A stretch of DNA of 10,455 nucleotides from Prolixibacteraceae bacterium (GCA_003457135.1 DMSQ01000074.1:114151-124605), one strand, 5' to 3'; positions 1 through 6,996 are shown, numbered from the stretch's first letter. Translations and numbers: made by a program. Notes: a model not told the origin generated them from the letters alone.

Positions 1-431
1 CCTCCAATCGAATCATATCCAGTCTCGTAATATTTGAACCTGGCCTGGCAAACAGGAGCCACGTAAGTAGTTCCTTCCATGATATTGATGATTTCGGAAT
101 AAAAACTTTTACAATTGTCAGAAGTCAAGACAGTCAGGCTTACTGTGCGGTACGGACTATACTTTGCAGTTGGACTTGGAACAGGATGGATAAAAATATT
201 CATTGGATTTTGTTCACGGCTGGTATTTCCGTCACCAAAATCCCAGTACCATTCCTTTACCAGGCCTTCCGACCGGTCGTGGAAATTAATGGCAGTTGCG
301 GCAATTGGAGACATTAGTTTGTCGTTCACAGCATATTTAAACTGAGCCTTGCAGTTGTTTGCGATGATGCTGGTTTGTGCGCTGGTTATCAGGCCTGACA
401 ACATCAGCGTAAAAAGTAATAGTTTTCTCAT
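1..431 (-). CDS. Secreted PKD-domain protein, N-terminal part (runs off the left edge)
   Basis: An open frame on the minus strand starts with ATG at 431-429 and stays open for 143 codons to the window edge, so the C-terminus is missing. Residues 1-18 form a signal peptide (MRKLL, hydrophobic core, then TSA before Gln19), so the product is exported. Residues about 27-120 form a PKD-type beta-sandwich repeat: residues 61-68 read WYWDFGDG, followed by an NP turn at 75-76, the family hallmark. A second unit seems to begin at Cys128: CQARFKY there mirrors CKAQFKY at 27-33, giving a spacing of 101 residues. PKD repeats usually mediate protein or glycan contacts in large surface proteins of Bacteroidota, often with a C-terminal T9SS or SprB-like tail, but that part is not visible. 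The gene diverges from the VOC gene at 683. No Shine-Dalgarno sequence is seen. The family call is firm; the function is unknown. Confidence 0.85.
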   Translation of the reverse strand, partial: MRKLLLFTLMLSGLITSAQTSIIANNCKAQFKYAVNDKLMSPIAATAINFHDRSEGLVKEWYWDFGDGNTSREQNPMNIFIHPVPSPTAKYSPYRTVSLTVLTSDNCKSFYSEIINIMEGTTYVAPVCQARFKYYETGYDSIG

Positions 432-682
432 ATTGGCATTTTTTTGAACATTGATATTCACATAGACGGCCAAACAGGAAAAAAGGTTGCGTTGAGAAAA
501 AGTTAATGGAAGCGCCGCTCGCTGAGCAACCGTTGGCATATCGCAGGGAGTATTTGCTGCATACAGCAAGAAGTGTCTTAGACTGGTCAAAATAAACAAC
601 TGGAAACCTGAGAAGGAAATTCTGTTCTGAAAATAGGGAATTGTGCAATTTCGGTTATTTTTACTGAAAGAAAAAATCAAAG
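432..682. other. Divergent intergenic region between the PKD and VOC genes
   Basis: This 251-base gap lies between two divergent start codons, so it should hold promoters in both directions. I see no exact TTTG / TAnnTTTG promoter pair, no convincing operator palindrome and no RNA gene. A frame open on the minus strand across 337-648 overlaps the PKD gene in a different register, has no recognisable protein character and is treated as spurious. Confidence 0.4.
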
Positions 683-1075
683 ATGAAACAATACATTGCT
701 CAAATAGCATTGCTGGTTGCAGACTATGATGAAGCCATCCAGTTTTATTCTCAGAAACTGCATTTTAACCTGATTGAAGATACCGTCTTAAGTGAAACCA
801 AACGGTGGGTGCGGATTGCTCCGCCCAATTCTACTGAATGCTGTCTATTATTGGCTAAAGCAGCCAGTAATGAACAACTCAACAGAGTTGGAAATCAATC
901 CGGCGGACGAGTTTTCCTGTTCCTTCACACGGATGATTTCAGTCGCGATTATCAAAATTTGCTCAAACAGAATGTCCAAATTGTAAGCGAACCCAGAGAA
1001 GAAGAATATGGCAAGGTGCTTGTTTTCGCCGATTTGTACGGTAATCTTTGGGATTTAATTGAACCTGCAAAATAA
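683..1075 (+). CDS. VOC-superfamily (glyoxalase/bleomycin-resistance fold) protein
   Basis: This 130-residue protein is the normal size for a single-chain VOC protein made of two beta-alpha-beta-beta-beta modules. Module 1 covers about residues 4-58 (the helix region has the common DYDEAIQFY pattern at 14-22). Module 2 covers about 75-128 and ends in YGNLWDLIEP (119-128), the classic last strand. By position, the metal-site residues of glyoxalase-type members correspond here to Gln7, Glu52, Arg76 (in GGRVFLFL) and Glu127. The two acidic ligands are kept, while two positions often occupied by His are Gln and Arg. A glyoxalase I activity is therefore doubtful; a binding, lyase or isomerase role, or resistance to a small molecule, is equally possible. 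The gene stands alone on the plus strand, 250 bases before the ORF6N gene. Family membership is clear; the substrate is unknown. Confidence 0.88.
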   Translation: MKQYIAQIALLVADYDEAIQFYSQKLHFNLIEDTVLSETKRWVRIAPPNSTECCLLLAKAASNEQLNRVGNQSGGRVFLFLHTDDFSRDYQNLLKQNVQIVSEPREEEYGKVLVFADLYGNLWDLIEPAK

Positions 1076-1325
1076 CAGGCTGTTGGATTGGGCAATTAGT
1101 CGTTTGTTTCTTTTGCTAAAAAAATCCAAAATAGAAGATCCTATGAATAGCAACTTACAGCCGATTGCCAAAGCGATAGACTTGACTGGATTGGAAAATT
1201 TCAGTTAGTTCATTTTAAATGTTCTGTATTAATTTTATAAATGGATTGAATATCATAAATTTGGGAGTGGCAGTTTTGTTTAAACTTGCAGAAGAACAAA
1301 CAAAAAATAAAAATCCGTACAGGCA
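1076..1325. other. Intergenic region upstream of the ORF6N gene
   Basis: These 250 AT-rich bases hold no convincing gene. A 21-codon frame (ATG 1143 to TAG 1208) is present but too short and featureless to call. A promoter-like TAAATTTG box at 1256-1263 is listed separately. No terminator hairpin with a T-run is seen after the VOC gene. Confidence 0.4.
1233..1263 (+). promoter_or_regulatory. Candidate Bacteroidota-type promoter for the ORF6N gene
   Basis: TAAATTTG at 1256-1263 matches the Bacteroidota -7 consensus TAnnTTTG exactly. TTTT at 1233-1236 is one base away from the -33 TTTG box, with a 19-base spacer, which is within the known 19-21 range. A transcript starting just after it would carry a leader of roughly 55 bases before ATG 1326. 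Matches to such short boxes arise by chance in AT-rich DNA, so this is only a candidate. Confidence 0.35.
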
Positions 1326-1838
1326 ATGAATAGTATAATAAAGCCAGAATATGAAACGCTTATTTTTCAATTCAGGGGCTTTAAAGTAATGATTGATGCT
1401 GATTTGGCAGTTTTGTACGGTGTTCCAACAAAAGCCTTAAAGCAACAGGTTAAAAGGAATATGGAACGATTCCCTGAAGATTTTATGTTTGAACTCACAA
1501 AAATTGAAAAAATGGAACTGGTCACAAATTGTGACCGGTTACTTTTGCTTAAACACTCTTCAATAAGCCCTATTGTTTTCACTGAACAAGGAGTTGCAAT
1601 GCTTTCATCAGTGTTGCGCTCTGAAAAAGCCATTAAAATCAACATCGAAATTATGCGGGCATTTGCCCGATACAGGTCATTGTTAAGGGAGAATGAGGAG
1701 TTGAAAAAAGAAATTCTGAAACTCGATTCCAAACTAAATCAAGCTTTCAGGTTTTTGCTGGACAAGATAGATGCTTTGCATCAAAAAGCTACAGAACCAC
1801 GAAAACCCATTGGATATAAGACAGAAAAAAACAAATAA
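1326..1838 (+). CDS. ORF6N domain-containing (KilA-N/antirepressor-type) protein
   Basis: This 170-residue protein has an ORF6N domain over about residues 8-115. The diagnostic stretches are the initial strand-turn-helix MIDADLAVLYGV (22-33), the helix with KQQVKRNMERFPEDFMFEL (39-57) and the FTEQGVAMLSSVL segment (86-98), followed by IMRAFARYRSLL. From about 120 to 155 the sequence becomes a charged heptad-like helix (NEELKKEILKLDSKLNQ), likely a coiled coil for oligomerisation. The tail is basic. ORF6N was defined in phage proteins and is thought to bind DNA; short stand-alone versions are common in Bacteroidota genomes outside obvious prophages, and no phage genes flank this one. A 25-bp near-perfect palindrome lies inside the gene at 1516-1540. 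No Shine-Dalgarno sequence precedes the start. The family call is strong; the regulatory target is unknown. Confidence 0.9.
   Translation: MNSIIKPEYETLIFQFRGFKVMIDADLAVLYGVPTKALKQQVKRNMERFPEDFMFELTKIEKMELVTNCDRLLLLKHSSISPIVFTEQGVAMLSSVLRSEKAIKINIEIMRAFARYRSLLRENEELKKEILKLDSKLNQAFRFLLDKIDALHQKATEPRKPIGYKTEKNK
1516..1540. repeat. 25-bp palindrome (12-1-12) inside the ORF6N gene
   Basis: The left arm AACTGGTCACAA (1516-1527) and right arm TTGTGACCGGTT (1529-1540) are inverted copies around a single A at 1528. They pair at 11 of 12 positions, the exception being T1519 against G1537, which is a wobble pair in RNA. It encodes the ELVTNCDRL portion of the protein. It could be an operator, an RNA hairpin or simply a by-product of the encoded residues. 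Confidence 0.7.
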
Positions 1839-1919
1839 ACCAAGCTTACACTTCAATTCATGTGTAGAAATATAATCTGGAACTACCATTTAATCAAATC
1901 AGCATATCACCTTACGACC

Positions 1920-2489
1920 ATGGAAAATAAAAAGGAGTTGTCGCCAGAACAGAAAGAAGAACTGATCAGAACATTAAAAGCCCGTTTCGGAAAGAACATG
2001 AACCGACACGAAAGTCTTGAATGGATAAAAGTTCAGGCAAAGCTGGAGCTTGAGTCGTCAGGCGAAAAACTGTGGTCGCTCAGCGAAATGGAAAGTACCG
2101 GCGGTGAACCGGATGTTGTTAGTTTGGCCGAAAAGACGGGCGAATACATCTTTCAGGATTGTTCGGCTGAAAGTCCCAAAGGCCGCCGAAGTGTTTGTTA
2201 CGACCGTGAAGCGCTGGAATCGAGGAAAGAATATAAACCGGAAAACAGCGCTATGGATATGGCTGCTGCTATGGGCATCGAAATTTTAACGGAAGAGCAG
2301 TACCGGGAATTACAGAAACTAGGGAATTTCGATGCGAAAACATCGAGTTGGGTGAAAACGACTCCTGAAATACGAAAACTCGGCGGCGCCCTCTTTTGTG
2401 ATCGTCGGTACAACCAAGTGTTCGTGTATCACAACGGTGCAGAATCGTACTATGCTGCCAGGGGGTTCCGCGGCTCGCTAAGGGTCTAA
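1920..2489 (+). CDS. DUF4256 family protein
   Basis: The product has 189 residues when started at ATG 1920. An in-frame ATG at 1860 would add 20 residues with no family character, whereas MENKKELSPEQKEELI is a typical start for this family, so 1920 is preferred. Recognisable stretches are RTLKARFGKNMNRHESLEW (17-35), TGGEPDVV (60-67) and SPKGRRSVCYDREAL (85-99). After these come an acidic segment around MGIEILTEEQYREL and a C-terminal WVKTTPEIRKLGGALFCDRR region ending in a YHNGAESYYAARGFRG motif. The length matches the usual family size of about 185-190 residues. No signal peptide or membrane segment is present, so it is probably cytoplasmic. Its biochemical function is unknown. It follows the ORF6N gene by 81 bases in the same direction, so cotranscription is possible, and it converges on the DUF5009 gene. 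Confidence 0.85.
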   Translation: MENKKELSPEQKEELIRTLKARFGKNMNRHESLEWIKVQAKLELESSGEKLWSLSEMESTGGEPDVVSLAEKTGEYIFQDCSAESPKGRRSVCYDREALESRKEYKPENSAMDMAAAMGIEILTEEQYRELQKLGNFDAKTSSWVKTTPEIRKLGGALFCDRRYNQVFVYHNGAESYYAARGFRGSLRV

Positions 2490-2551
2490 TCCAGATATGA
2501 CGTAGCCCGCAATTCCGTACTGGCCATACCGCCAAACGTTCACCCAACCTC

Positions 2552-3706
2552 CTAAATCTTCAACTTCACTTTCACCTTTTCCAACAAGGCGGTAATGCCA
2601 ATAATAATCAAGGCATAAACCATCGATTTACCCAGACCGATAACACCAGTTTTCATAAAAACGGGAAGTGTAAAGGCATAGGCTGCCAAACTGTAATATA
2701 CATATGGAACCAGGTAGCAAGTGAGGGTGCTGGTACCGGCAGGTTTAATGATCCTGAACCAATCGGATTTGCCTTTCAACTCAACGACATAATAAATCAG
2801 GGCTAAAAATCCGAATGCAATGGCATTGCACAGAAACACCCAGGTTGGTGTGGCTTGTATTTTCGAAATGATGAAAAAGTTGCGTAAAGCCAATCCGGCA
2901 AACAACATCAAAAAGCCAGTTCCGATATAAAATAAAGGAAGCTTGTTGCGTTTTTCGGGGTCAATAGCGCGGTCGAGCAAAAGGCTTGCTGCAATTCCTG
3001 CAAAGGCAAAACCCTGAAAAGCGCCGCCTCCGGGAATCGGAGTTTTCAGCCATTGGGCATGGTCGGCAATGTTCAGCAAAGTGAATAATCCCCAGAAAAC
3101 CAGCAACAACCAGGGCAACTTACGGGCAAACAGGTAGATGGGAGCTGAAATCAGGTAAGTCCAGCCAATGAGTCCCAGTATTCCCCACCATTGCGGGGTC
3201 ATGTGCCAGGCGCCATCTTTCCCGCCTTTAAAAATCAGGAACAACAACACCAAAAGCGCTATTCCGGCCACTTGCAATCCGGTAAAAAGGTACTTTTTCC
3301 AGTCTTTCGATTTCGGATAAACATTCCAAATTAGGAAAAATGCCAGCACCATCAGAATTTTAAACCATCCGTGAGTTAAACCGGAGGCCGTAAAGTTCTG
3401 CTCGGTATTCACAGTGAAAAATCCCATCACCAGCAAAGCAACCGAACGAATGGCAATATGGAACAGTATTTTCTGGTTATTTTCTCCTTTTGAAATCCGG
3501 TTGCGGATGGCAAAAGGAATGGCCATTCCCACAATAAAAAGGAAACAAGGGAAAATAATGTCGGAAAATCCGAGAAAATCCTGCTTGGCCCCGGCATGTT
3601 GGAGCCAATCAGGTATGCCTTTTAACGACCAGAAATCGTTTACAAAAATCATCAGCAACATGGTGATTGCCCTGAAAATGTCGATGGTATAGATTCGGTT
3701 GGACAT
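2552..3706 (-). CDS. DUF5009 / HGSNAT-like polytopic membrane acetyltransferase
   Basis: This 384-residue protein starts at ATG 3706 (MSNRIYTIDIFRA). The same frame opens further upstream at 3778, but those 24 codons are a translation of a GTTnCGG repeat and are excluded. About 11-12 hydrophobic segments run from residue 8 to the end, so it is an inner-membrane protein. The N-terminal signature matches heparan-alpha-glucosaminide N-acetyltransferase relatives: D9-x-x-R12 at the first helix, His37 in WLQHAG, then Asp49 and the SDIIFPCFLFIVG segment (48-60). In human HGSNAT the matching histidine accepts the acetyl group; assigning that role to His37 is inference. Family members are proposed to move acetyl groups across the membrane onto sugars. 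It lies 84 bases downstream of the GH20-type gene on the same strand, suggesting a shared transcript. The family call is good; the acceptor sugar is unknown. Confidence 0.82.
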   Translation of the reverse strand: MSNRIYTIDIFRAITMLLMIFVNDFWSLKGIPDWLQHAGAKQDFLGFSDIIFPCFLFIVGMAIPFAIRNRISKGENNQKILFHIAIRSVALLVMGFFTVNTEQNFTASGLTHGWFKILMVLAFFLIWNVYPKSKDWKKYLFTGLQVAGIALLVLLFLIFKGGKDGAWHMTPQWWGILGLIGWTYLISAPIYLFARKLPWLLLVFWGLFTLLNIADHAQWLKTPIPGGGAFQGFAFAGIAASLLLDRAIDPEKRNKLPLFYIGTGFLMLFAGLALRNFFIISKIQATPTWVFLCNAIAFGFLALIYYVVELKGKSDWFRIIKPAGTSTLTCYLVPYVYYSLAAYAFTLPVFMKTGVIGLGKSMVYALIIIGITALLEKVKVKLKI

Positions 3707-3710
3707 AAAA

Positions 3711-3780
3711 AAATGTTTCGGGTTTCGGGTTGCGTGTTTTGGGGTTTCCTTGAACCCGAATCCCGCAACTCGTAACATTT
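3711..3780. repeat. Inverted heptad-repeat element (GTTnCGG) between the GH20 and DUF5009 genes
   Basis: Four 7-base units run on the plus strand from 3715 (GTTTCGG, GTTTCGG, GTTGCGT, GTTTTGG). Three facing units are read on the minus strand from 3776 down to 3756 (GTTACGA, GTTGCGG, GATTCGG). The outer edges, AAATGTT at 3711-3717 and AACATTT at 3774-3780, are perfect inverted copies. A further inner pairing exists between 3715-3731 and 3753-3769 (15 of 17 positions). The element fills nearly the whole gap between the two genes and would form a strong hairpin in the transcript. Confidence 0.8.
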
Positions 3781-3790
3781 GTTTCTATGA

Positions 3791-4954
3791 TCATTTACTT
3801 TGCGCTTCAATCTCGCTGAACATCGCCTTGAAACAATTCGTTTGTGTGTTCACACTTTCTTTCGCGTCGGTTTTACGCCCGTAATATTCGTCCATAAATT
3901 GCCCGGCGCCAGACCAGATGGTTTGCAGCATTCCCTGAAAACGATCTTTCATTTGTGGGGTCACCGAAGCCCGGTACCTGAACATATCCTGAGTTTGTTT
4001 CACAGCATTCTCCGGATTCCGCCAGGGACAGGTCACCACGTTGAATCCTTTGGTGGCAAAATAAACGGCAGTCTGGTCGGGACGCTCGTAATGCCAGTCG
4101 CAAATCATCACATCTTTCGATACCAGATCAACGGCGCGGTGGGTGTTGTTCATGCTGGCTTCCCACATGCCCAAGCCGGTAGTTTTTCCGTCAATCAGGC
4201 GGTCGCCCCAAATCCAGAGCTGGCGGTTTTTCTGTGCCAGATGGTTGCGGATCAGGTTCACCTCTCCGGCAAATAGTTCAGCTTTATCGCGGCCCGAACA
4301 GCGCGGGCATTTGTCGTCGCCGATATAAAAAACTTCATCCATTCCTGCATGAAAAGCATCAGTTTCGAAAGCGTCGCAAATCTCGTCCATCACGGCAAAT
4401 ACAATAGGATGCACTTCAGGATGAAGGGGACAGTAGCTTTTGCAATACAACCCGTCGGCATTGGGCCAAACATATTTTTCGGGCATTTTTACCTGTGGTG
4501 TTTCGTCGAATTGTGGATAAACTTTCAGTAAATTTCCTATTCCAGACGCCCACGACTGATGTCCCAACAGGTTGACCTGAGGAATAATCCTGATTTGGTT
4601 TTTGCGGCAAATATCAACCAGTTTTTTAACTTCGGCTTTTGAGAGCGCTGATTTATTGCTCAATTCAGGATGACTTTCGTACTGGTAATTGTAATCAACA
4701 CGAAGAATCAATGTATTAACTTTCCGTGGAGCAAGTTCTTCGTCAATAAACCTGACAAAGGCATCAACTTTACCGGAATCTGGGGCGCCAATACAAAAAC
4801 CACGGACTGGAAGTGAGTTGTCGGTTATAGTTTGAGAAACAGCCTGATAAAGTGGGAATAGAAAAAAGATAAAAGAAAGAAGAGAGGTGATCAGGCAGGA
4901 AAGGACTATTTGCCTTTTACATTTTGCCTTTTTGCTTGTGTTGAGTTTAGTCAT
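3791..4954 (-). CDS. Secreted GH20-type (beta-N-acetylhexosaminidase-like) glycoside hydrolase
   Basis: This 387-residue protein begins with a basic n-region (KKAKCKR) and a hydrophobic stretch (16-40), a signal peptide probably cut near Ser40. The rest is a single TIM-barrel GH20-like catalytic domain without the N-terminal GH20b domain. Key motifs are LILRVDYNY (82-90, early strand), IIPQVNLLGHQSW (123-135, matching the family's PEID-P-GH-type strand), and FHAGMDEV (201-208), which carries the Asp206-Glu207 catalytic pair of retaining GH20 enzymes. Trp residues at the expected barrel ends include LWIWGDRL, ICDWHYE and TCPWRNP. Cysteines 171, 175, 216 and 219 bracket the active-site strand and may form disulfides or a metal site. 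By family, it should release terminal N-acetylhexosamine in the periplasm. It lies between the M1 peptidase and DUF5009 genes, all on the minus strand. GH20-like is firm; the substrate is not. Confidence 0.85.
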   Translation of the reverse strand: MTKLNTSKKAKCKRQIVLSCLITSLLSFIFFLFPLYQAVSQTITDNSLPVRGFCIGAPDSGKVDAFVRFIDEELAPRKVNTLILRVDYNYQYESHPELSNKSALSKAEVKKLVDICRKNQIRIIPQVNLLGHQSWASGIGNLLKVYPQFDETPQVKMPEKYVWPNADGLYCKSYCPLHPEVHPIVFAVMDEICDAFETDAFHAGMDEVFYIGDDKCPRCSGRDKAELFAGEVNLIRNHLAQKNRQLWIWGDRLIDGKTTGLGMWEASMNNTHRAVDLVSKDVMICDWHYERPDQTAVYFATKGFNVVTCPWRNPENAVKQTQDMFRYRASVTPQMKDRFQGMLQTIWSGAGQFMDEYYGRKTDAKESVNTQTNCFKAMFSEIEAQSK

Positions 4955-5070
4955 GATTTCGGTCGGTTTAGGATTAATAGTTCAGGCAAACAAGTTCGCG
5001 AAAATTTCGTTTGAATGCAAGAGAATTTTAGCCTCTGCCATGTTGCGGCATTTTCGGGGAAGATTCAAAT

Positions 5071-6996
5071 CTAATTGACAACGAATTTCACCGTTTTATT
5101 TTGAGTTTTTGTTTGAACTTCGGCCAGATAAAATCCTTTTTGCAGGCTCCGGATATCAACCCACGAATCCCCGGCTTGTAACAAATTGGCGCTGATAATC
5201 CTTCCGCTCAAATCAAAAATCCGTAGTACTTCCTTTCCTGAAAAAACAGGAAGCAACACATGTACCCGATTCGAAGCAAATTCAGGAATAATCTGAATTT
5301 CATGAATACGGGGAACTGTCAGTGCCGGCAAAACCTGGTCGGATTTGGCGATCAGCCATTGATCAGGATCAAATTCAAGTTTGTCGAAGGGCTGATCAGA
5401 AATCGCAAATTCCTGGTTTTGTCTGGTAAGATGAATCCTGATGTCGTTCGATTTGCCGTTCTTCCAAATCCGGATGGGAATATGCATTTCGAAAAAAGGT
5501 ACCGAACTGTGCGAAGGAGTTTGGTTTACCCGAAGTTTTTGTCTGGCCGGATTTACCGGATCAGGAAAATACGTCAGTTGAAAAATCGGATAACCTTCGC
5601 CGTAATACCAGTCATTGAAAAATTCAGTAAAGCTGGTATCTGCAACGGTTTCCATGTGTTTCACGAATTTTTCCTGACTAACAAATCCATAGGCAACGGT
5701 CGGATCGTTCAGGTAGTTTTTCATTCCCTGGAAGAACTGTTCGTCTCCCATATCCCACCGTAACATGTGCAGGATATAAGCTCCCTTTGAGTAAGTCAAC
5801 CGGCCATTAAAAATTCGGTGAATATCGGTCGTGTCGGTTACATATACCGAGCCTCCGGGCGAAGAAGTAATTCTGGTAAACTCGTTATTTTTCCAGGTAT
5901 TCCACCAAACCCCGTTTTGAAGATTTTCGAAAACCAGGCCGGTCAGATAAGTTGCGAATCCTTCGTTCAGCCAGATGTCGTGCCAACTGGCCAGGGTGAT
6001 GTAGTCGCCAAACCACTGATGGGCCATTTCGTGAGCCACCAGTTCATAATCGAGTGTGGTCATAAAACTCATCGTTTGGTGCTCCATTCCGCCACCCCAG
6101 CCAAACTGGGCATGGCCGTATTTCTCGTCAGCAAAAGGATAGGTAATGAATTTCGTGTTGTAAAATTGCAGAATACTCAGAATCTCAGATGTTTTGGATT
6201 TGGCCGTGCTTAGGTATTCCGGATAGATGTAGTTCAATACTTCGATCTTTTTACCATTGGGAAGATCCAGAAAATCGGAATACGTTTCGTAGTTGGTAAC
6301 AGCAATGGCAACCAGGTAAGTGGCAATGGGGTAGCGGTGTTGCCAGTGGGCGGTTCGGTTGTCGCCAGTAACCTGGTCTGAAACCAGCTTACCGTTACTT
6401 GCTGCTTTGAATTGGCTGGGACAGGTGATGTAAACATCAAGCGAATCAATTTTATCAGTCAGGCTTTGTTTGCAGGGCCACCAGTCGCGGGCGCCATACG
6501 GCTCCGATAAAGTATAAATGACCGGAACATTGTTGTGTTTGGAGGTTGTAAACGATCCCATGCCGGATGCAGATGGAACTCCCCGGTAAAAAATCTCCGT
6601 TGAACCAATGATGTTTTTTTTCGCTGGTGAGGGTAAATTAATGGTGATTACATTGGACAAATGCTGAAAAACCACTTTCTGATGATCGTATTGTACCGAG
6701 TCAACAAACATTTCAGATACCAAATCAAACCGAATTTGTGTAACATCGTCTTTCAGAAATCTCAAGATGGATATGACCGAGCCAGAAATGAAGTTCACTG
6801 CCGGATCAACTGTAAAGTTTAAACGCTGGTAGGTCAGGTCATATTCTGCATAACCGGCAGATTCAACAAACGTGGCCGATTTTTGAAAATTCCGGCTTTC
6901 GCTGAATGCCATTTTATCATTGAAATCCGGGTCGGGAGCTTGTGCCACGGCGTTCTGGAATGCACCAATCAGGAGTAAAAGGAGTATTTTTTTCAT
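5071..6996 (-). CDS. Secreted M1-family zinc aminopeptidase with T9SS C-terminal sorting domain
   Basis: This is a 641-residue protein. Residues 1-18 are a signal peptide (MKKILLLLLIGAF...AVA, cut before Gln19). Residues about 50-245 are the M1 N-terminal beta domain, including YGARDWWPCKQSLTDK (167-182). The catalytic domain has GGGMEHQ (301-307, the GxMEN-type exopeptidase motif with His in place of Asn, as in many bacterial relatives), HEMAHQWFGD (322-331) and Glu345 in WLNEGFATY. Zinc ligands are therefore His322, His326 and Glu345, with Glu323 catalytic. Tyr402 in LTYSKGAYILHML fits the transition-state tyrosine. A beta-sandwich ending in FDPDQWLIAK (542-551) follows. Residues about 566-641 form a T9SS type A sorting domain (LRIFDLSGRII, SLQKGFYLAEV, KTVKFVV), so the enzyme should be exported across the outer membrane and attached or released there. 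It first cleaves N-terminal residues from peptides. It is probably the first gene of the minus-strand run and diverges from rnr. Confidence 0.93.
   Translation of the reverse strand: MKKILLLLLIGAFQNAVAQAPDPDFNDKMAFSESRNFQKSATFVESAGYAEYDLTYQRLNFTVDPAVNFISGSVISILRFLKDDVTQIRFDLVSEMFVDSVQYDHQKVVFQHLSNVITINLPSPAKKNIIGSTEIFYRGVPSASGMGSFTTSKHNNVPVIYTLSEPYGARDWWPCKQSLTDKIDSLDVYITCPSQFKAASNGKLVSDQVTGDNRTAHWQHRYPIATYLVAIAVTNYETYSDFLDLPNGKKIEVLNYIYPEYLSTAKSKTSEILSILQFYNTKFITYPFADEKYGHAQFGWGGGMEHQTMSFMTTLDYELVAHEMAHQWFGDYITLASWHDIWLNEGFATYLTGLVFENLQNGVWWNTWKNNEFTRITSSPGGSVYVTDTTDIHRIFNGRLTYSKGAYILHMLRWDMGDEQFFQGMKNYLNDPTVAYGFVSQEKFVKHMETVADTSFTEFFNDWYYGEGYPIFQLTYFPDPVNPARQKLRVNQTPSHSSVPFFEMHIPIRIWKNGKSNDIRIHLTRQNQEFAISDQPFDKLEFDPDQWLIAKSDQVLPALTVPRIHEIQIIPEFASNRVHVLLPVFSGKEVLRIFDLSGRIISANLLQAGDSWVDIRSLQKGFYLAEVQTKTQNKTVKFVVN

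Noticed and set aside
1143..1208. A 21-codon plus-strand frame starting MNSNLQPIAK between the VOC and ORF6N genes.
   Set aside because: It is too short, has no ribosome-binding signal or recognised family, and a frame this size is expected by chance.
2490..2551. Possible hairpin around TGGCCA in the convergent gap after the DUF4256 gene.
   Set aside because: The symmetry is only a 6-base core with an off-centre flank, leaves no loop and lacks a T-run on either strand.
3707..3778. Upstream in-frame start that would lengthen the DUF5009 protein by 24 residues.
   Set aside because: These codons are a translation of the GTTnCGG inverted repeat, and the family's usual N-terminus begins at the ATG at 3706.
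3800..4276. A 158-codon plus-strand frame antisense to the GH20-type gene.
   Set aside because: The opposite strand encodes the GH20 motifs and a signal peptide in one continuous frame; the antisense product resembles nothing known.
5066..5073. An exact TAnnTTTG box (TAGATTTG, minus strand) upstream of the GH20-type gene.
   Set aside because: Its TAG is the stop codon of the M1 peptidase gene and there is no TTTG-like partner 19-21 bases upstream, so it is probably coincidental.
5260..5763. A 167-codon plus-strand frame antisense to the M1 peptidase gene.
   Set aside because: It is contained wholly within the well-supported peptidase and has no domain or promoter signal.
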